From G965247775 sp965247775 (GTDB lineage: Bacteria > Chloroflexota > Dehalococcoidia > Bin125), in contig OZ252031.1 of NCBI GenBank assembly GCA_965247775.1, positions 1,054,001 to 1,118,000 on the forward strand: a stretch of DNA of 64,000 bases. The letters are read 5' to 3'. Shown piece after piece: positions 60,979 to 64,000 of the stretch. A program made the translations under genes and the position numbers. The notes under the pieces are model-generated. The model was not told the DNA's origin. It did not search any database and saw only the letters and a list, made by a program, of their open reading frames with translations. How positions within the stretch are numbered: the first letter of the stretch is position 1; every line of letters starts with the position of its first letter.

Positions 60979-61655
60979 CAGTCGTCCTCCGCCACGAACC
61001 GGTAGCCGGCGCCGTAGACCGTCTGAATCGGCTTTCGGCCGTCACGGTTGATCTGCTTGCGCAGGCGGGCGATCTGGCTGTCGATGGCGCGGTCGAACCC
61101 CTCGAATTCGCTGGTGAGCGTCAACGAGATGAGTTGGTCGCGGGTAAGCATCTGGTTGGGATGACGCATGAAGGTTGCCAGCAGGGCCATTTGCGTCTGA
61201 CTCAGCGGCACGGGTTCTTCATCGATCGCCACGATCCCGAGGGTTTCATTCAGGGTGATGCTTCCGCCGGTCAGGACCTGCTGGACCTTGCCTTTGACGC
61301 GACGCAGCACGGCCTCGGCGCGGGCGATGACTTCCTCCGGATCGAACGGCTTGACGATATAGTCGTCGGCGCCGCTGTCCAGTCCGATGATGCGCTCGGC
61401 GGGAGCTTCCCTGGCCGTCAGCATGATGATCGGAACGTCTGACTCCCGGCGCAGGATTCTGCACAACTCCACGCCATCGAGCCGGGGAAGCATCAGATCG
61501 AGGATGATCAGGTCTGGAGTCAGATCGCGGGCGAGGGCCAGCCCGGATTCACCATCGTGAGCAACCTCGGCGGAGAAGCCAGCGCGCTCGAAGTACACCC
61601 TGACCCAGTCCGCGATCCTCCGGTCGTCTTCGATGATCAGTACGGTGCCGCTCAT
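60978..61655 (-). CDS. OmpR-family response regulator
   Basis: 225 residues: a receiver domain (VLIIEDDRRIADWVRVYFER with acidic pair, Asp in LIILDLMLPRLDG, Thr in IMLTAREAP, Lys in IVKPFDPEE) and a winged-helix DNA-binding domain ending in PIQTVYGAGYRFV. ATG 61655 is chosen as it gives the usual M-S-G-T-V-L-I-I-E-D-D; a longer frame begins with an unconserved region. First gene of the RR-HK pair and lies 110 bases downstream of the FxLYD-like lipoprotein gene on the same strand. Confidence 0.93.
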   Translation of the reverse strand: MSGTVLIIEDDRRIADWVRVYFERAGFSAEVAHDGESGLALARDLTPDLIILDLMLPRLDGVELCRILRRESDVPIIMLTAREAPAERIIGLDSGADDYIVKPFDPEEVIARAEAVLRRVKGKVQQVLTGGSITLNETLGIVAIDEEPVPLSQTQMALLATFMRHPNQMLTRDQLISLTLTSEFEGFDRAIDSQIARLRKQINRDGRKPIQTVYGAGYRFVAEDD

Positions 61656-61765
61656 CACCAGTCCTCGAAGAACAGTCCCGGACGCGGCGCCTCCGGGAGA
61701 CGCCGCGTCCATTTGGAGGTCGTTCCGATCGTCAGAGTACAATCATCCGCTGGCTCCGATTGGCT

Positions 61766-63148
61766 CTAGCCGCCTCCACTCCCTTCGCCGCCAGAGCCGT
61801 GTTCACCGCCGGACTCGCCTCCCTCGCCGCTGCCAACCTCAGCGTGGGCGACCCAGCCGGCGAACGATGCCTGCGTCGAGGGCAGGTTGATCGCGACCAC
61901 CTCGCCCGGGGCCAGATCCATCGGAGTGGTCGGACCGAGTTCCGTGCCGTTTGAGAGGTGGACTTCGATCCTGACCCGGGTCAGGACGTTGATCGTCGTG
62001 TTCTCGACCGTGCCCGTGAAGGAGTTACTCGAGGCGTCGTAGCTCAGGATCAGCCGGGCGCCGCCGCGAACCATGTCGAAGGTCGCATCCAGCGCGAGGG
62101 TGGCGCCGCTGCCCTCTTCGCCGCCGGCCTCGGTGGATTCGCCCCCGCCCTCGGCCGAGCCTTCACCCCCGGAACCGTGCTCACCGCCGGAGCCTTCACC
62201 GCTGCCTTCAGCGCCTTCACCGCCCGTGTGGGGCACGGGGCCGGTACCACCGCAGTCGAACACTTCCATGTGAATGACGTACCCGTCGTAGGCGACTCCC
62301 GCGAGCGCCGGTTCACTGGCGACCGCCACACTCGATGTCGCTTCCTGTCCGGGGCTCAGATGTCCAATCACGTCGGGGCCCAACTCCCCCACGGTCCTCG
62401 TTCCCGACTTCAGGTGAGGTTCGGCCTGCACGTAGCACAGCACCTGCGGGAGCGTGTTCTGTACCGTCGCGTGGACAGTCCCGGTTGCCTCATCGAACCG
62501 GGCGGAGACAGCCAGCCCGCCGAGCGTGCCGTTCCACGATTGTCCGAGCGGGATAATCGGGCTCGACATGGCGGCTTCACTGCTCTCGCCACCGCCTTCG
62601 CCGCCGCCCGACTCGCTTCCTTCGCCGCCGCCAACCTCGGCGTGGGCGACCCAGCCGGTGAACGATGCCTGCGTCGAGGGCAGGGTGATCGCGACCACCT
62701 CGTCCGGAGCCAGATCCATCGGAGTGGTCGGACCGAGCTCCGTGCCGTTCGAGAGGTGGACTTCGATCCTGACCCGGGTCAGGACGTTGCTCGTCGTGTT
62801 CTCCACGGTGCCCGTGAAGGAGTTGCTCGCGGCGTCGTAGCTCAGGATCAGCCGGGCGCCGGCGCGAAGCATGTCGAAGGTCTCATCCAGCGCCAGGGTG
62901 GCGCCGCTGCCCTCTTCGCCGCCAGCCGCGGCGCCTTCACCGCCGCCTTCGCGGCTGCCGCCGTGCTCGCCGCCGGAGCCTTCGCCCCGCTCGGAGACTC
63001 CCGCGCTGGCCGTCATGCGGCCGGAATCCGCACCATCGCCGGGCTCGCTGTCGCCCGCGCAGCCGACCAGGATCCCCGCGGTGAGGACGGCCCCCAGGAC
63101 CGACCCAATCAGGAACGTCTTCGTCAACAGTTTCTTGAACATCATCAC
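61766..63148 (-). CDS. Lipoprotein with tandemly duplicated FxLYD-like domains and acidic Gly/Ser/His linkers
   Basis: 460 residues. Signal FLIGSVLGAVLTAGILVGC with lipobox L-V-G-C. Two near-identical beta-sandwich domains (residues about 74-172 and 340-438) of the FxLYD type: NSFTGTVENTTSNVLTRVRI and GPTTPMDLAPDEVVAITLPS. Between them lies a different third domain (about residues 195-305) with SPIIPLGQSWNG and CYVQAEPHLKSG. Linkers are Glu/Gly/Ser/His-rich, with clusters such as GGEHGSGGEGS that could bind metal. No domain is catalytic. The duplicated blocks show a recent duplication (DNA repeats 61833-62128 and 62631-62926). Confidence 0.8.
   Translation of the reverse strand: MMMFKKLLTKTFLIGSVLGAVLTAGILVGCAGDSEPGDGADSGRMTASAGVSERGEGSGGEHGGSREGGGEGAAAGGEEGSGATLALDETFDMLRAGARLILSYDAASNSFTGTVENTTSNVLTRVRIEVHLSNGTELGPTTPMDLAPDEVVAITLPSTQASFTGWVAHAEVGGGEGSESGGGEGGGESSEAAMSSPIIPLGQSWNGTLGGLAVSARFDEATGTVHATVQNTLPQVLCYVQAEPHLKSGTRTVGELGPDVIGHLSPGQEATSSVAVASEPALAGVAYDGYVIHMEVFDCGGTGPVPHTGGEGAEGSGEGSGGEHGSGGEGSAEGGGESTEAGGEEGSGATLALDATFDMVRGGARLILSYDASSNSFTGTVENTTINVLTRVRIEVHLSNGTELGPTTPMDLAPGEVVAINLPSTQASFAGWVAHAEVGSGEGGESGGEHGSGGEGSGGG
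61833..62128. repeat. Near-identical tandem-type repeat copy A (inside the lipoprotein gene)
   Basis: Matches 62631-62926 at an offset of exactly 798 bases with a few substitutions; each copy encodes one FxLYD-like domain and flanking linker. Confidence 0.85.
62631..62926. repeat. Near-identical tandem-type repeat copy B (inside the lipoprotein gene)
   Basis: See copy A; offset 798 bases, in frame, so the protein has the domain twice. Confidence 0.85.
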
Positions 63149-63189
63149 TTCAGCCTCTCTTCCGTGATGCTGCTCACGCTATGGATAGA

Positions 63190-63211
63190 ATGTCGCGGAA
63201 ATATGTCGCGG
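63190..63211 (-). promoter_or_regulatory. Direct repeat, candidate response-regulator site
   Basis: ATGTCGCGG occurs at 63190-63198 and 63203-63211, 13 bases apart, about 45 bases upstream of the lipoprotein start. Direct repeats of about this spacing are typical OmpR-family binding sites, and an OmpR-type regulator is downstream in the same cluster. Confidence 0.4.
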
Positions 63212-63502
63212 TAAGCGGACGGGTCACTGAAAGAGACCGGCAGGCTCAGGCGGGAGAGGCAGACGCGAGGGCTCAAGGCTGAGCAATGCCGGCCCCGCAT
63301 CATCGTGACTGCTTGATGTCGATGCAGGCCCCGCAACCCAACCGGAGAGGCAGGGACGCGCAAGCGGGGCGGTCCGGGCATTCGTGCGAGACTGGCGTGG
63401 GCAGAAGCGCCTTTGAACGGGCCCGGGTGCGCGCCTACAGCGTGGCCACAAGCTCGAAGGTGGTGCTGCCTACCGTCAAGTCAGGCCCACTAGCGCGACT
63501 CC
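63212..63502. other. Intergenic, no gene supported
   Basis: No frame here has a start with ribosome site and recognisable protein. A minus-strand frame ends in LTVGSTTFELVATL near 63435 but its upstream part is low-complexity and I cannot name it. Confidence 0.5.
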
Positions 63503-63622
63503 CGTGGGGAGGACCCCGTCCCCGACGACCCCGAAGCTCAGTCCGACCACTGGCGCGCTCTCGGCCACACCCTCGCCGACCTCGGCTTCCCCGTCCCCGC
63601 CGGCGCCGCCGCGCGGTCGTGA
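63503..63622 (+). pseudogene. C-terminal scrap, possibly of a class V aminotransferase
   Basis: Reads DPVPDDPEAQSDHWRALGHT then LADLGFPVPAGAAARS and stops at 63620-63622. The ending LADLGFPVPAGAA looks like the C-terminus of alanine-glyoxylate/serine aminotransferases, which often precede serA. No N-terminal part exists here, so it is a remnant. Confidence 0.35.
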
Positions 63623-63741
63623 CCCCCCCCCGTTCCGCGTCCTCGTCGCGGATCCCATCGCGCCGGAGGGGGTGGAGCGGCTGCGGCAGGGGGCCCAGGT
63701 CGACGTCTGCAGCAGCCTCGGCCCGGACGAACTCCTGGCTG
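63619..63741 (+). pseudogene. serA: 5' end of a D-3-phosphoglycerate dehydrogenase gene, frameshifted and truncated
   Basis: GTG at 63619 overlaps the previous stop (GTGA), a normal coupled start. After nine C (63623-63631) the frame is shifted; in the other frame FRVLVADPIAPEGVERLRQG and VDVCSSLGPDELLAA follow, the N-terminus of SerA. After about codon 40 it runs into unrelated sequence at 63742. The rest of the enzyme is absent. Confidence 0.5.
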
Positions 63742-64000
63742 CTATGCCTCCTGCCGCGCTTCAACGCGCGCCTCCGGGTCCGGCCGGGCGCCGCCCGAAC
63801 TCGCCGACGGTCCGGGCGACCCGACCCTCCCCCTCGCCTCCATCCTCAGCTTCCGGCATCCCCGCATGGTCGCCCGCGACCACACCGTCAAGTACCGCCG
63901 GCGCACGCTCCAGCTGCCGCCCGGACCGCAGCGAACCAGCTACGCCTGGGCGCGCGTGGAGGTAGTGGAGCGTCCCAGCGCCGAGCTCACGGTCCAGCAC
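63742..64000 (+). pseudogene. C-terminal remnant of an ISNCY-type (integrase-core) transposase, at window edge
   Basis: LLPRFNARLRVRPGAA in one frame, then in a second frame PTLPLASILSFRHPRMVARD, HTVKYRRRTLQLPPGPQ and TSYAWARVEVVERPSAELTV, open to the window end. The blocks FLPRFNxRF, RTVAxDxTVR, LQLLPGP and SYAxAxVEV are those of ISNCY-type transposases known from Chloroflexota, from memory. A frameshift and missing N-terminus show decay; it truncates serA. Confidence 0.5.

Noticed and set aside
63435..63764. Minus-strand open frame ending in LTVGSTTFELVATL
   Set aside because: Only the last ~15 residues look protein-like; the rest is Arg/Gly-rich shadow opposite the serA fragment.

Overview
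The window is a GC-rich bacterial chromosome segment (roughly two-thirds G+C by eye) with mostly short intergenic gaps and many overlapping start/stop codons. Gene content points to Chloroflexota (Thermomicrobia/Dehalococcoidia-like): an E-type succinate dehydrogenase (SdhA, SdhB with a long C-terminus, and an HdrB-like cysteine-rich third subunit), a YvcK protein with an added membrane anchor, a stand-alone NfuA, and many Ala/Gly-rich lipoproteins. This assignment is inference from gene content; there is no rRNA in the window.

Layout. 1-5.7 kb: 3' end of NAD kinase, a GNAT acetyltransferase, a NUDIX hydrolase and the sdhA-sdhB-sdhE operon. 6.3-7.5 kb: an A+T-richer insert with a frameshifted GHKL ATPase and a STAS-like DUF4325 partner. 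7.6-14.2 kb (minus): fumarase, malate dehydrogenase with a histone-H1-like tail, aconitase and an acyl-CoA carboxylase beta subunit; with Sdh these give much of the TCA cycle plus propionate entry. 14.3-22.9 kb: LysM and M28 lipoproteins, a hydantoinase A/B operon with a small P-loop-like protein between the subunits, an SDR with an Asn in place of the catalytic Lys, and LarE. 23-30 kb: housekeeping genes (L25, RlmN, Fmt, SAM hydroxide adenosyltransferase, SecG, YvcK, GatB). 30-40.7 kb: oxidoreductases, a diiron protein, two RidA proteins, an amidohydrolase, tRNA-Gly, the nicotinamide salvage pair pncA-pncB, and decayed signalling genes (response regulator, GGDEF).

40.8-48.1 kb is the most interesting part. 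Two genes carry an in-frame TGA that reads as selenocysteine. One is a 99-residue HesB-like protein with Sec30. The other is a B12-binding-type radical SAM enzyme whose reading frame continues through TGA into the tail C-U-A-E-P. Each TGA is followed by a SECIS-like hairpin with a loop G at exactly +21. Between them lie nfuA and a BsuBI/PstI-type restriction-modification pair whose endonuclease is frameshifted; an ATP-grasp gene follows.

48.2-51.5 kb: a complete IS1595-family element (24-bp perfect inverted repeats, 8-bp target duplication). It carries a DNA methyltransferase-HNH fusion whose start is separated from the body by a G10 tract, so it looks phase-variable. The element interrupts a gene whose original reading frame can be reconstructed across the insertion.

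51.5-64 kb: a MerR regulator with a CueR-like operator driving a copper P-type ATPase, a methyltransferase, glycerol-3-phosphate dehydrogenase, a DUF192 lipoprotein, a frameshifted cheR, a CAT-anticodon tRNA (probably Ile2), a two-component system next to a duplicated-domain lipoprotein, and at the edge a decayed aminotransferase/serA/transposase junction. Several frameshifts sit in or next to homopolymer runs, so both sequencing error and real phase variation must be kept in mind.
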